From positions 287,428-351,427 of the forward strand of contig NZ_VMTV02000577.1 of assembly GCF_007644035.1 (NCBI RefSeq): 64,000 nucleotides of DNA, given 5' to 3'. Of this stretch, positions 1-9,206 are shown one piece after another. The notes under the pieces were generated by a model. It did not search any database. It saw only the letters and a list, made by a program, of their open reading frames with translations, and was not told where the DNA came from. The translations under genes were made by a program, and so were the position numbers. The DNA comes from Vogesella mureinivorans (GTDB taxonomy: Bacteria; Pseudomonadota; Gammaproteobacteria; Burkholderiales; Chromobacteriaceae). The number at the start of each line of letters is the position of its first letter. Positions within the stretch are counted from its first letter, which is position 1.

Positions 1-849
1 GCCGTTGATCATGGTGAGGTAGCCGGAGGGCAGGTCGTCCAGGAACACCGGCAGCGCGGTTTCCGGCAGCAGGGTCAGCTCGGCCGGTGGCGCCTGCACC
101 ACCATGCGGTAGTAGGTAGCCAGGGTGAAGTCGAAGGTGGCCGGGTCCCATTTCAGTGCCTGCGGGATATTGCCCTGCAGCAGCGCCACGCGCAGGGGGG
201 CGCCGGCTGGGGTGGTCCATGTTTGTTGTTGCAGCCAGCCGCTGCCACCCCATAGCACCAGCAGCAAGCCGCCAAGGGCAGCGCGCTTGGCTAGATGCAG
301 ACCGGCTTGCGGTAGTAATGCCAGCACGCCGGCGCTGAGCGCCACCGCCAGGGTAACGGCATGGATGCCGCCCACGGGGGCCAGGCCGGCGAGCGGGCTT
401 TCGGTAATCTGGCTATAGCCGATGGCGCCCCAGGGGAAGCCGGTAAACACCCAGCTGCGCAGCCATTCGCCCAGTGTCCAGGCGGCGGGGAACACCACCA
501 GCCAGCGCACAGCGGGCAGGTGGTGCATGCGGGCGGCCAGCCAGGCGGCCAGGCCGGGGTAGAGCGCCAGGTACATGGGCAGCAGCAGGGTCATGCCGCC
601 GGCCAGCAGCGGGGGCATGCCGCCAATATCGTGCAGGCTGATGTAGATCCAGTAGAACTGGCTGGTGTAGGCGGCCACGCCCCACACCCAGGCCAGGCCA
701 AAGGCGCGCTGCGGCCAACGTTGTACCAGCAGGATCAGCGCCGCCAGCGCCAGCAGCGCGACCCAGTACAGGCGGTAGGGGGCAAAGGCCAGTACGGTGC
801 TGGCACCGGCCAGCGCGGCCAGCAGCAGGGTGAGGGCGTGGCGCAGCAT
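1..849 (-). CDS. lnt: Apolipoprotein N-acyltransferase (5' part; cut by window edge)
   Basis: Inner-membrane enzyme that N-acylates the diacylglyceryl-cysteine of lipoproteins, the last step of lipoprotein maturation. The 283 codons present start at ATG 847-849 and run off the left edge without a stop; family members are near 500 residues, so the C-terminal part of the nitrilase domain is missing. The N-terminal half is a series of hydrophobic helices. The nitrilase domain then begins with GNIPQ and KW, and PETALP carries the likely catalytic Glu (about residue 263). The gene follows corC by one base, the usual corC-lnt pairing, so the two are surely co-transcribed. A copy of the window-wide 10-mer lies at 710-719. 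Identification is firm; only the end is unseen. Confidence 0.93.
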   Translation of the reverse strand, partial: MLRHALTLLLAALAGASTVLAFAPYRLYWVALLALAALILLVQRWPQRAFGLAWVWGVAAYTSQFYWIYISLHDIGGMPPLLAGGMTLLLPMYLALYPGLAAWLAARMHHLPAVRWLVVFPAAWTLGEWLRSWVFTGFPWGAIGYSQITESPLAGLAPVGGIHAVTLAVALSAGVLALLPQAGLHLAKRAALGGLLLVLWGGSGWLQQQTWTTPAGAPLRVALLQGNIPQALKWDPATFDFTLATYYRMVVQAPPAELTLLPETALPVFLDDLPSGYLTMING

Positions 850-850
850 G

Positions 851-1687
851 TCAGCTAGGCTTGGCGGCACGCCGCTCTACCAGCAGGGCGTGCAGGCGGC
901 GGCTGTCGGCACGGATCACGGTGAAGTGCCAGTCGTCCAGCTGCAGGCCTTCGCCACGGGTGGGTACGTAGCCCAGGTTGGCCATCACCAGGCCGCCGAC
1001 GGTGTCGACTTCGTCGTCGGGCAGGGTGCTGTCGAAGAAGGTGTTGAAGTCGTCGATGGCGGTGGTGGCGCGTACGCGGTAGCGCCCGCCGCGTACCGGC
1101 ACGATATCGTCTTCTTGCTCTTCCAGATCGTGCTCGTCGTCGATTTCGCCCACGATTTCTTCCAGCACGTCTTCGATGGTCACCAGGCCGGACACGCCGC
1201 CGTATTCATCCACCACGATGGCCATATGCGTTTTGCTGGCGCGAAAATCGCGCAGCAGGGCATTGAGCGGCTTGCTTTCCGGCACGAATACCACCGGGCG
1301 CAGCACTTTTTTCACGTCGAAGGCGTCGGGCTGGTGAAAGTAGTGCAGCAGGTCTTTGGCCAGCAGGATGCCTTTGATGTCGTCTTTGTCGTCGCCGATC
1401 ACCGGGAAGCGCGAATGGCCGGTTTCGATGAGCTGCGGCAGCCATTTTTCGATGCTGTCTTCCAGCTTCAGCACGGTGATCTGGCTGCGCTGCACCATCA
1501 CGTCGCGTACGCTTTGCTCGGAAAACGACAGCACGCCCTCGATCATGGACAGCGCCTCGGCGTCCATCAGGTTGCGCTCGAAGGCGGCGTGCAGCTGCGA
1601 GCGCAGCTCCTCGCGGTCTTCCGGTTCGTGGGTGAAGCGGTTTAGCAGGCGGTCAAACCAACTGGCGGGTTTACTGGGGTCGTCCAT
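851..1687 (-). CDS. corC: CorC/HlyC-type CBS-domain protein (magnesium/cobalt efflux)
   Basis: 278-residue cytoplasmic protein of the CorC family, tied in enterobacteria to magnesium and cobalt efflux and often encoded beside lnt. Two CBS domains are visible: the first from about residue 65 (RDVMVQRSQITVL) through GHSRFPVIGDDKDDIKGIL, the second with THMAIVVDEYGGVSGLVTIED. A C-terminal CorC/HlyC domain follows (DDFNTFFDSTLPDDEVDTVGGLV). It lacks the DUF21 membrane domain found in longer relatives, like E. coli CorC. It lies between ybeY and lnt on the same strand with very short gaps, so it belongs to the miaB-phoH-ybeY-corC-lnt operon. The transport role is inherited from the family name and is less certain than the fold. 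Confidence 0.92.
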   Translation of the reverse strand: MDDPSKPASWFDRLLNRFTHEPEDREELRSQLHAAFERNLMDAEALSMIEGVLSFSEQSVRDVMVQRSQITVLKLEDSIEKWLPQLIETGHSRFPVIGDDKDDIKGILLAKDLLHYFHQPDAFDVKKVLRPVVFVPESKPLNALLRDFRASKTHMAIVVDEYGGVSGLVTIEDVLEEIVGEIDDEHDLEEQEDDIVPVRGGRYRVRATTAIDDFNTFFDSTLPDDEVDTVGGLVMANLGYVPTRGEGLQLDDWHFTVIRADSRRLHALLVERRAAKPS

Positions 1688-1695
1688 AGGTGGGG

Positions 1696-2205
1696 TCAGG
1701 TTTTCTCTGCGGCGTAAGGGTCGTCATAGCCTAACTTGGCGAGGATGGCGGTTTCAAGCGCTTCCATGATGTTGGCCTCGTCGTCCTGCTCGTGGTCAAA
1801 GCCTTGCAGGTGCAGCATGCCATGCACGGTGAGGTGGGCGTAGTGCGCGTCCAGCGTCTTGCCTTGCTCGGCGGCCTCGCGCGCCACCACGGGGGCGCAG
1901 AATACCAGGTCGCCAAACAGTGGCATGCCTGCCACGGTGTCGCCTTCGTTCAGCGCGAAAGACAGCACATTGGTGGCGTAGTCCTTGCCGCGGTAGTCGT
2001 GGTTCAGCTGGCGGCCTTCGGCCTCGTCCACCACCAGCAGCGAGACCTGCGCCTGGCGGTGCTGGCGCTGCAGGGCGGCCTGGCACCAGCGGCGCCATTG
2101 CTTGCCGTCCGGCAGCGGCTGTTCGCTTTCCAGGCGGTCTTCCAGGGTCAGGTCCAGCCGTGCGGCCAACCTTTGCAGGAAGGGGTTACGTTTCGCTTTT
2201 TTCAT
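1696..2205 (-). CDS. ybeY: Endoribonuclease YbeY (rRNA maturation factor)
   Basis: Single-strand endoribonuclease needed for 16S rRNA 3'-end processing and ribosome quality control. The 169-residue protein carries the zinc-binding signature HGMLHLQGFDHE near residues 125-136 with three metal-ligand histidines. The preceding segment NHDYRGKDYATNVLSF matches the conserved family strand. The start at ATG 2203-2205 lies inside the end of phoH (20-base overlap), consistent with translational coupling. phoH and ybeY are neighbours across proteobacteria. A window-wide 10-mer copy (2161-2170) sits near the N-terminus and encodes LAA with TTG and GCA codons. Confidence 0.95.
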   Translation of the reverse strand: MKKAKRNPFLQRLAARLDLTLEDRLESEQPLPDGKQWRRWCQAALQRQHRQAQVSLLVVDEAEGRQLNHDYRGKDYATNVLSFALNEGDTVAGMPLFGDLVFCAPVVAREAAEQGKTLDAHYAHLTVHGMLHLQGFDHEQDDEANIMEALETAILAKLGYDDPYAAEKT

Positions 2206-3154
2206 CTTGTCTTGCCTGATAGTGGTCGTAAGCGTCGACGATCTTCTGCACCAGCGGGTGGCGCACCACGTCGTCGCTCTGGAAATGATGGAAGTGGATG
2301 CCGCGCACCTTACCCAAGATGCGTTCTACCTCGACCAGGCCGCTTTTCTGGTGGCGTGCCAGGTCGATCTGGGTCACGTCGCCGGTAATGACGGCGCGCG
2401 AGCCAAAGCCGATACGTGTGAGGAACATCTTCATTTGTTCGGGCGTGGTGTTCTGCGCCTCGTCCAGGATGATGAAGGCGTTGTTCAGCGTGCGGCCACG
2501 CATATAGGCCAGCGGGGCGATTTCGATCAGGTTCTTCTCGAACAGGCGCGCTACTTTGTCAAAGCCCATCAGGTCGTACAGCGCGTCGTACAGCGGGCGC
2601 AGGTAGGGGTCTACTTTTTGTGCCAGGTCGCCGGGCAGGAAGCCCAGCTTCTCGCCGGCTTCTACCGCCGGGCGCACCAGCACGATGCGCTTCACCGCGT
2701 CGCGCTCCATGGCATCCACGGCGCAGGCTACCGCCAGGTAGGTTTTGCCGGTGCCGGCCGGGCCAATGCCAAAGGTGATGTCGTGGCCGAAGATCGCCTT
2801 GATGTAGGCGCCCTGGCGCGGGGTGCGGCCTTTGAGGTCGCGGCGGCGGGTGGCCAGCTGCGGGGTGTCGTCGTCCGCGCCCTGCGGGTTGTGCTGGCGC
2901 GCTTCGACCAGGCTTAGCTGGATGTCGCGTATGCCCAGGTCGCGCTTTTCAGCCATATCGTAAAAGCGCAGCAGCAGGGCCAGCGCGGTGTCGGCGTGTT
3001 GGCCGCGCACAGTGAACTGCTCGCTGCGGCGCTGGATCACCACATCCAGCCCGGTTTCAATCTGCTTGAGGTTTTCGTCCAGCGCACCGCACAGGCGGGC
3101 GAGGCGGTCGTTATCGACAGGGGTAAAGCTGTGGGTGCAGGTAGATTCGCTCAT
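2186..3154 (-). CDS. phoH: PhoH-like ATPase (YbeZ)
   Basis: 322-residue cytoplasmic P-loop NTPase of the PhoH/YbeZ family, probably acting with YbeY in RNA metabolism. Walker A is GPAGTGKT in FGIGPAGTGKTYLAV, and Walker B is FIILDEAQNTTPEQMK. The conserved RTLNNAFI, TRIGF and TGDVTQIDL segments follow. I chose ATG 3152-3154 because it overlaps the stop of the upstream lipoprotein gene as ATGA, a standard coupling. An in-frame ATG at 3179-3181 would add nine residues but has no Shine-Dalgarno sequence. It sits in the conserved miaB-phoH-ybeY-corC-lnt order. Confidence 0.94.
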   Translation of the reverse strand: MSESTCTHSFTPVDNDRLARLCGALDENLKQIETGLDVVIQRRSEQFTVRGQHADTALALLLRFYDMAEKRDLGIRDIQLSLVEARQHNPQGADDDTPQLATRRRDLKGRTPRQGAYIKAIFGHDITFGIGPAGTGKTYLAVACAVDAMERDAVKRIVLVRPAVEAGEKLGFLPGDLAQKVDPYLRPLYDALYDLMGFDKVARLFEKNLIEIAPLAYMRGRTLNNAFIILDEAQNTTPEQMKMFLTRIGFGSRAVITGDVTQIDLARHQKSGLVEVERILGKVRGIHFHHFQSDDVVRHPLVQKIVDAYDHYQARQDEKSET

Positions 3155-3498
3155 GGACGCTTTGCTGTAGTTGGCGGGCATTGGCGCTGGCGCTGCAGGC
3201 TTTGCAGGTGGGCCAGCCTTTCTTCCAGGGCCTGGATGCGGTCGTCGTCGGCGCGCGGGGTGCCCACCGGCAAGCCAAAACCGACGCCGATACTACCGTG
3301 GCTGCCTACCGCACCGCCCAGGCCGATGTTCAGTGTAACCGGCGCGCGCAGGTTTGTGCGCTCGCGGCCCAGCACCAGGCTGGTGTCGGCCACGGCTTGT
3401 GCCAGGCCGGCGCAGTCCAGTGTGGCGGGGTCGGGCTGCCTCAGGCTGGCACAGGCGGCCAGCAGCAGGCAGGCAATCAGGGGCAGGGTGCGTGGCAT
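3151..3498 (-). CDS. Small putative lipoprotein between miaB and phoH
   Basis: 115-residue protein with a lipoprotein signal: a short basic start, a hydrophobic stretch, and lipobox LAAC with Cys at residue 16. After the Cys it has a short Asp/Leu-rich segment and a glycine-rich stretch (LNIGLGGAVGSHGS then GVGFGLPVG, about residues 56-79). It ends with a predicted coiled coil (DDRIQALEERLAHLQSLQRQR). The start is ATG 3496-3498; upstream in-frame codons run antisense into miaB and are not credible. Its stop overlaps the phoH start (ATGA). I recognise no family and assign no function. It interrupts the otherwise common miaB-phoH adjacency. Confidence 0.75.
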   Translation of the reverse strand: MPRTLPLIACLLLAACASLRQPDPATLDCAGLAQAVADTSLVLGRERTNLRAPVTLNIGLGGAVGSHGSIGVGFGLPVGTPRADDDRIQALEERLAHLQSLQRQRQCPPTTAKRP

Positions 3499-3545
3499 GG
3501 TGGCTCCGGTAGGGGCCGGGCAGCGGGCTGCCCGGCTGGCCTGGC

Positions 3546-4880
3546 TCAGGCGGTTTCCAGGGTGAGGATTTCGCCGCCCAGCGAGTGCGGGTTGGCTTCG
3601 GTAATCACCACGTCTACCAGCTGGTTGATCAGCCGTGGCTGGCCGACAAAGTTCACCACGCGGTTGTTGGCGGTACGGCCTGCCAGCATGCCGGGGTCTT
3701 TTTTGGATATGTTCTGCACCAGCACGCGCTGTACGGTGCCCAGCATGCTCTGGTTGATCTCGAAACCACGCGCTTCGATGACTTCGTTCAGCGCTTCCAG
3801 GCGGCGCACTTTTTCCTTGTGCGGGGTGTCGTCCGTGAGGTTGGCCGCAGGGGTGCCCGGGCGCGGGCTGTAGATGAACACGTAGCTGAAATCGAAGGCC
3901 AGGTCTTTCACCAGCTTCAGTGTCTGTTCGAACTCGGCCTCGGTTTCGCCGGGGAAGCCCACGATAAAGTCGGACGACAGGCACAGGTCCGGGCGGATGG
4001 CGCGCAGCTTGCGGATGATGGATTTGTATTCCAGCGCGGTATAGCCGCGTTTCATGGCGCTGAGCACGCGGTCGGAGCCGCTTTGTACCGGCAGGTGCAG
4101 GTGCGATACCAGCTTGGGCAGGCGCGCATAGCAGTCGATGATGCGCTGGCTGAATTCACGCGGGTGGCTGGTGGTAAAGCGCATGCGCTCGATGCCGGGG
4201 ATCTCGTGCACGTATTCCAGCAAGGTGGCAAAGTCGGCCATCTCGCCGTCGGCCATGGCACCGCGGTAGGCGTTGACGTTCTGGCCCAGCAGGGTGATTT
4301 CTTTTACGCCTTGCAGTGCCAGGTTGGCGATTTCGGTGAGTACGTCGTCAAACGGGCGCGATACTTCTTCGCCGCGGGTGTAGGGCACCACGCAGAACGA
4401 GCAGTATTTGGAACAGCCTTCCATCACCGACACCATGGCGGCGGCACCGTCTACTTTGGCTGGCGGGATGTGGTCGAATTTTTCGATTTCGGGGAAGGAA
4501 ATATCCACCTGCGAGGTGCCGCTTTGCTGGCGGCTCTTGATCAGTTCGGGCAGGCGGTGCAGGGTTTGCGGGCCGAACACCACATCTACATACGGCGCAC
4601 GCTTCACGATGGTGTCGCCTTCCTGGCTGGCCACGCAGCCGCCCACGCCGATAATCAGGTTGGGGTTGGCTTCTTTCAGCGGGCGGATACGGCCCAGGTC
4701 GGAAAACACCTTTTCTTGCGCTTTTTCGCGCACGCTACAGGTATTGAACAGGATCACGTCGGCCTCTTCCGGGTTTTCCGTCTTGATCATGCCCTCGGTA
4801 CTGCCCAGTACGTCTACCATTTTGTCCGAGTCGTACTCGTTCATCTGGCAGCCGAATGTCTTGATGTAAACCTTTTTCAT
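3546..4880 (-). CDS. miaB: tRNA-2-methylthio-N6-isopentenyladenosine synthase MiaB
   Basis: Radical-SAM methylthiotransferase that converts i6A37 to ms2i6A37 in tRNAs reading UNN codons. At 444 residues it is the normal family length. It has the N-terminal UPF0004 domain starting [16 protein letters not shown], with cysteines for the auxiliary 4Fe-4S cluster. The radical-SAM motif is [15 protein letters not shown] (CxxxCxxC, about residues 155-162), followed by LLGQNVNAY and a C-terminal TRAM-like domain ending in [13 protein letters not shown]. The ATG lies 94 bases downstream of the Kef-type antiporter gene on the same strand. A copy of the 10-mer (3840-3849) encodes AAN here. Confidence 0.97.
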   Translation of the reverse strand: MKKVYIKTFGCQMNEYDSDKMVDVLGSTEGMIKTENPEEADVILFNTCSVREKAQEKVFSDLGRIRPLKEANPNLIIGVGGCVASQEGDTIVKRAPYVDVVFGPQTLHRLPELIKSRQQSGTSQVDISFPEIEKFDHIPPAKVDGAAAMVSVMEGCSKYCSFCVVPYTRGEEVSRPFDDVLTEIANLALQGVKEITLLGQNVNAYRGAMADGEMADFATLLEYVHEIPGIERMRFTTSHPREFSQRIIDCYARLPKLVSHLHLPVQSGSDRVLSAMKRGYTALEYKSIIRKLRAIRPDLCLSSDFIVGFPGETEAEFEQTLKLVKDLAFDFSYVFIYSPRPGTPAANLTDDTPHKEKVRRLEALNEVIEARGFEINQSMLGTVQRVLVQNISKKDPGMLAGRTANNRVVNFVGQPRLINQLVDVVITEANPHSLGGEILTLETA

Positions 4881-4974
4881 GCTGGTATCTGCAAAAAAGA
4901 GAAGGCCAGCTCACACCGGCCACCTGTGCGGCGGGGGTGTTTTTGCTGGCGAATGAATAGCTTGCGCGAGTTTA

Positions 4975-6168
4975 TCACATCGCGCCGGTGGCGGCAGCGG
5001 GCGGGCCGGCGCGGCGCAGTGCCAAGCGGAACAGCAGCGGGTTCAGCAGGATGGACAATATCGCCCCGGCCATGATCAGCGCATGGCCACGCTCGGGCAG
5101 CAGCTGCAGGCTCAGGCCCAGGTTGGCCAGAATGAAGGAGAACTCGCCTATCTGCGCCAGGCTGGCCGCCAGCAGCCAGCGCTCGCCACGCGGCTGGCGC
5201 AGCAGGGCCATCAGCAGCCAGGCGGCCAGACCCTTGCCCACGATGATGATGGCCAGCGTGGCCAGCACAGCCGCGGTATCGGTCATCAGCACGCGCGGGT
5301 CGAACAGCATGCCGGCGGCCACGAAAAACAGCACCGAAAACGCATCGCGCAGCGGCATGGCTTCTTCGGCGGCGCGGTGGCTGAACGGCGAGCCGGCCAG
5401 CACGGTGCCGGCAAAGAACGCGCCCAGCGCAAACGACACCTCAAACAGCGCGGTGGCACCGTAGGCCACGCCCAGCGCGGTGGCCAGCACGCCCAGGCGG
5501 AACATTTCGCGGCTGCCGGTGTGCACGATTTTTTCCAGCATCCACGGGATGACTTTTTGCCCCACCAGCATCATTACCGCCACAAAGGCGGCCACTTTGC
5601 CCAGCGTGAGCAGAATCGCCTGCAGCGAGTCCCCCAGGTTGGCTGCAGCGCTACCCGCCAGCGCCGGAATCAGCACCAGCGCCAGAATGGTGGCCAGGTC
5701 TTCGCTGACCAGCCAGCCTACCGCCACCTTGCCGGCCGGGGTTTCCAGCTTGTTGTGTTCTTCCAGCGCCTTGAGCAGCACCACGGTACTGGCTACCGAT
5801 AGCGCCATGCCAAACAGCAGGCCCTGCGGCACGCTCCAGCCCAGCAGCACGCTCAGGCCACAGCCCAGGGCGATGGCCACTGTAATCTGGGCAAAAGCAC
5901 CGGGTAGTGCAATGCGCCGTACCGCCCACAGGTCTTGTATGGAAAAGTGCAGCCCGACGCCGAACATCAGCAGGATGACGCCCAGCTCGGCCAGCTCGGC
6001 CGCCAGGTGGCCATCTGCCACAAAACCCGGGGTAAACGGGCCGATCAGAATACCGGCCGCCAGATAGCCCAGCAGCGGTGGCAGGCGCAGCTTGAGCGCC
6101 ACGGCGCCCAGCAGAAAGGCGGTGACCAGTGCGCCGACCAGCGTGGTAATCAGTGGGGTTGCATGCAT
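4975..6168 (-). CDS. Kef/YbaL-type monovalent cation:proton antiporter, membrane domain only
   Basis: 397-residue integral membrane protein of the CPA2 family (Na+/H+ exchanger fold). It is nearly all hydrophobic, around ten or more membrane helices. The early segment LRLPPLLGYLAAGILIGPFTPG and VGLHFSIQDLW match KefB/KefC/YbaL, and GWLVSEDLATILALVLIP is the ion-path helix with acidic residues. Full-length relatives such as YbaL run to about 560 residues and end in a TrkA-N (RCK) nucleotide-binding domain. Here the protein stops after RLALRRAGPP, and only 94 bases separate it from miaB, so no RCK domain is encoded nearby. Substrate (K+ or Na+) cannot be told from sequence alone. Confidence 0.88.
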   Translation of the reverse strand: MHATPLITTLVGALVTAFLLGAVALKLRLPPLLGYLAAGILIGPFTPGFVADGHLAAELAELGVILLMFGVGLHFSIQDLWAVRRIALPGAFAQITVAIALGCGLSVLLGWSVPQGLLFGMALSVASTVVLLKALEEHNKLETPAGKVAVGWLVSEDLATILALVLIPALAGSAAANLGDSLQAILLTLGKVAAFVAVMMLVGQKVIPWMLEKIVHTGSREMFRLGVLATALGVAYGATALFEVSFALGAFFAGTVLAGSPFSHRAAEEAMPLRDAFSVLFFVAAGMLFDPRVLMTDTAAVLATLAIIIVGKGLAAWLLMALLRQPRGERWLLAASLAQIGEFSFILANLGLSLQLLPERGHALIMAGAILSILLNPLLFRLALRRAGPPAAATGAM

Positions 6169-6432
6169 GTGTTCTCCCTGTCCATTGTCATTTTGTGGTC
6201 GCCAGCCTGGCCGCGTGCTGCGGGCGGGGCGGCAGGGCGCGGCTGGCCTGTCTGCGCTAGGCCTGGCTGGCGGCTATTTAAAGATAGAAAGTCTGGCGGC
6301 GGCAGAGTTCACCGTTTGGGCATAATCCATCGAATTTGTTTTACTTAATGATGCTGCTAAAAACATTCAATTTTAGCTATTGAGTGATTGTGGCTATCAT
6401 CACCTTAAGTTCAATAGCTTCTGGAGTGCATC

Positions 6433-6663
6433 ATGATCAAGACCATCACCTTCGCCATCTGTCATTTCACCGTGGCGTTCTGCGTGGCTTATCTGCTCAC
6501 CGGCAGCTTTGGCATCGCCAGCCTGCTGGCACTGGTAGAACCGCTGGTGAATACCGTGGCGTACTACTTTCATGAAAAAGTGTGGGACCGTATCCGAGCC
6601 AACAAGGCGGCAGAGCCGGATACCGCCACCGCCGGGCACCGTGGGCTGCTGCATCGCCATTAG
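6433..6663 (+). CDS. DUF2061 family small membrane protein
   Basis: 76-residue protein with two hydrophobic segments (about residues 5-22 and 26-44) and the family signature LVEPLVNTVAYYFHEKVWDRI. DUF2061 proteins are short inner-membrane proteins of unknown function. The start ATG at 6433 is preceded by TGGAGTG, a fair Shine-Dalgarno sequence. It stands alone between the divergent antiporter gene and the acyltransferase gene; the roughly 260 bases upstream are relatively AT-rich and should hold its promoter. Confidence 0.82.
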   Translation: MIKTITFAICHFTVAFCVAYLLTGSFGIASLLALVEPLVNTVAYYFHEKVWDRIRANKAAEPDTATAGHRGLLHRH

Positions 6664-6746
6664 CAGCTCCCGCCGTATGTAAAAGGCTGGTGTAGAATTG
6701 CATCATTTTTGTAGGGTTTTGTTGTGCGTTAGCGAGTGTGCTAGCG

Positions 6747-8852
6747 ATGCAGAGCCCGCCTCCTACACTGGTTTCCCGCATGCTGGCCTTCCCCCGTCCT
6801 GCTTCTTCTGCGTTTTATCGCCCGGATATCGATGGCTTGCGCGCCATTGCGGTACTGAGCGTGATTGCCTATCACATTGGTGTGCCCGGCTTGCCGGGTG
6901 GCTTTGTGGGCGTGGATATCTTTTTTGTACTCAGCGGGTTTCTGATTAGCGGCTTGCTGCGCCAGGAGCTGCTGGCTACCGGTAGCCTGGGTTTTGCCGC
7001 CTTCTTTGCGCGGCGTATCCGCCGCCTGGGCCCGGCACTGATGCTGGTGACGCTGGTGACGCTGCTGGCAGGCTATATGGTGCTGCTGCCGGATGCCGCC
7101 AATACGCTGGGGCGCGAGGCGCGCGCGGTGGTGACCTTATCGGCCAACCATCATTTCATGAAGCACGCTTTTGATTACTTCAATACCGCTACCGACCTGA
7201 AGCCTTTGCTGCATACCTGGTCGCTGGCGGTAGAGGAGCAGTATTACCTGTTATGGCCGCTGCTCATGCTGGGGGCTTACCGTGCGGGGGGCGGGGAAAA
7301 GGCTTTACGGCCAACCTTGCTGGCCGTGCTGTTGCTGTCTTTTGCTGCTTGTCTGTCTCTGTCCTACAGCGATATGCCCAAAGCGTTTTACCTGATGCCG
7401 GCACGGGCCTGGGAGTTTGCGGCGGGGGGCTTGCTGGCCTGGCTACCGCTGCGCCATAGCCGTAGTGCATGGCATGCCAACGCCTTGGCGGGTGGCGGGC
7501 TGGCTATCTTGCTATGTAGCATCGTGCTGCTGGACGAGCACAGCATGGTGTTCCCCGGCTGGGTAGTGTTGCTGCCAGTATGCGGCACACTGCTGGTGTT
7601 GGCCGCCGGCGGGCTGGACCCGCATCACGCGCCTGGGCGTTTGCTGGGTAGCCGCTGGTTTACGGCGCTGGGCTTGTTGTCCTACAGCTGGTATTTGTGG
7701 CACCAGCCTTTGCTGGCGTTGGGGCGTTATTACGATGTAGGCCAGCGCGATCTACTACGGGATTTCCTGCTGGGTGGGGTACTGGCACTGTTCTTGGCCT
7801 GGCTAACCTACTGCCTGGTAGAGCAGCCGGTACGGCAACGCCGCTGGCGCTGCTTTGCAACCGACAAGTCTACTCTGTGGGCCGGGCTGGCCATGTCGGT
7901 ACTGGTATGGCTGGTCGCCAGCGCCGCCATGTATATGCCCAAAAAATACCCCTGGCCAGGCTATCAGGCTATTTTGCAGGTCAAGCAAGACCAGGCGCAG
8001 CTACCGCCCGGTTGCGACATGCCGGAACGTGGCGTGCCGCTCTCGCCGCAAGCCAGCTGCCGTATCGGCCCTGCGCACGCCCCCCTGCAGCTGCTGGCCT
8101 GGGGCGATTCCCATACAGACCACGCCATGCCCATGTACCAGCTACTGGCACAGGCACAAGGGGTAGGTATCTTGCGCCGCGCTTACCACGGCTGCCCGCC
8201 GCTGGTGGACGCCGTGCCTGTGGGGGAGGGCAAGGTGCGCAGCTGGTGCCTGAACCATTCGCGCGCGGTGATGGCCGAGCTGGCATCGCTATCGCGTAGC
8301 GGGCTGCACGGCGTGCTGATGAATGTGCGCTGGAACGGCTATACCGCGCTGCCGGTGGCTGGCAGTGCCAGCATTACTGGCCTGGCGCAGGCGGATGCCC
8401 AGGGTAATGTGGCGGTGGCCGGTGCCATGCTGGCGGGCGTTGGCCAGCTCGACCGTGCGCATTCGCTGCAGGTGATGGCGGCCTCGCTGGATCGCGTCGC
8501 CAGCCAGCTGGCGGCGCTCAGGCTCAAACTGGTGCTGCTGGCGCCCGAGCCGGAAATGCCGCTGTCCGTGCCGGAGTGCCTGGCCCGCCGTGGTGCGGCC
8601 GCCTGCCATGCCAGCCGTGCGGATGTAGACCGCCAGCGCGCCGCTATCCTGCCCATTCTGCAGCAAGTTGCCAGCCGCCACGCCAATGTGCGCGTCTGGG
8701 ACCCGATCGCCCGCTTTTGCGATGCCCAGACTTGTTATGCCGCTGCCGCAGGCGTGGTGCGCTATCAGGACCAGAACCACCTGACCGCCAGTATGTCGCG
8801 TACGCTGCAGGCGGATTTTGCCCCCTTGTTCAGCTGGGCACGCCAACCCTGA
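6747..8852 (+). CDS. OafA-type membrane acyltransferase with C-terminal SGNH domain
   Basis: About 701 residues. The N-terminal half is an Acyltransferase-3 domain: YRPDIDGLRAIAVLSVIAYH carries the conserved R and H, FVGVDIFFVLSGFLISG follows, and roughly ten membrane helices are spread to about residue 395. The C-terminal half is a periplasmic SGNH-hydrolase-like domain with block I AWGDSHTDH and a late DQNHLT Asp/His pair. This fusion is typical of enzymes that O-acetylate lipopolysaccharide or other surface glycans. The acceptor here is unknown and no glycan genes sit beside it. The start is uncertain: GTG 6738, ATG 6747 and ATG 6780 are all in frame and none has a good Shine-Dalgarno sequence. 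A terminator follows at 8876. Confidence 0.9.
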   Translation: MQSPPPTLVSRMLAFPRPASSAFYRPDIDGLRAIAVLSVIAYHIGVPGLPGGFVGVDIFFVLSGFLISGLLRQELLATGSLGFAAFFARRIRRLGPALMLVTLVTLLAGYMVLLPDAANTLGREARAVVTLSANHHFMKHAFDYFNTATDLKPLLHTWSLAVEEQYYLLWPLLMLGAYRAGGGEKALRPTLLAVLLLSFAACLSLSYSDMPKAFYLMPARAWEFAAGGLLAWLPLRHSRSAWHANALAGGGLAILLCSIVLLDEHSMVFPGWVVLLPVCGTLLVLAAGGLDPHHAPGRLLGSRWFTALGLLSYSWYLWHQPLLALGRYYDVGQRDLLRDFLLGGVLALFLAWLTYCLVEQPVRQRRWRCFATDKSTLWAGLAMSVLVWLVASAAMYMPKKYPWPGYQAILQVKQDQAQLPPGCDMPERGVPLSPQASCRIGPAHAPLQLLAWGDSHTDHAMPMYQLLAQAQGVGILRRAYHGCPPLVDAVPVGEGKVRSWCLNHSRAVMAELASLSRSGLHGVLMNVRWNGYTALPVAGSASITGLAQADAQGNVAVAGAMLAGVGQLDRAHSLQVMAASLDRVASQLAALRLKLVLLAPEPEMPLSVPECLARRGAAACHASRADVDRQRAAILPILQQVASRHANVRVWDPIARFCDAQTCYAAAAGVVRYQDQNHLTASMSRTLQADFAPLFSWARQP

Positions 8853-8875
8853 CACAGTGTATCGCTCGCCTGGAC

Positions 8876-8917
8876 ACACCCTCTGCTGACATCCGTCGCC
8901 AGAGGGTGTTGTTTTTT
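8876..8917 (+). terminator. Rho-independent terminator after the acyltransferase gene
   Basis: Perfect 10-bp inverted repeat ACACCCTCTG / CAGAGGGTGT around a 14-base loop, followed by TGTTTTTT. It lies 24 bases after the acyltransferase stop codon. Confidence 0.85.
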
Positions 8918-9206
8918 GCGGCACACCGGGTGGGAACCGCTGCCGTTGTGCTGCTTTGCCGTGCTGCACTGCGGTACCCGCTACGGGGCAGGCTTGCTGC
9001 GGTGGCCTGCCAGAATTTGTGCACTGCAACTACAGCCCTGCGCCTGTTGGCGCTGCTGAGCATGCTAACGCTGCATTTGGCGGTGTTTTATTGATAACCA
9101 ATGGCATATGCGGCGCTTTTCTGTAGTGCATGCCTTACATTTTTTGCGTTTTTCTCTTTCCTGCCGCTGGCCCTGTGCGCTAGCATTCGCGCTGGCTGAT
9201 GACGTT

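Noticed and set aside
3585-5075. Open frame of 496 codons on the plus strand antisense to miaB
   Set aside because: It mirrors miaB, has the biased His/Gln/Val composition typical of antisense frames in GC-rich genomes, and no ribosome binding site or recognisable domain.
8576-9094. Plus-strand frame overlapping the acyltransferase 3' end and ending with a hydrophobic stretch
   Set aside because: Its only start lies antiphase inside the acyltransferase and it reads through a strong terminator; no ribosome binding site near any internal start.
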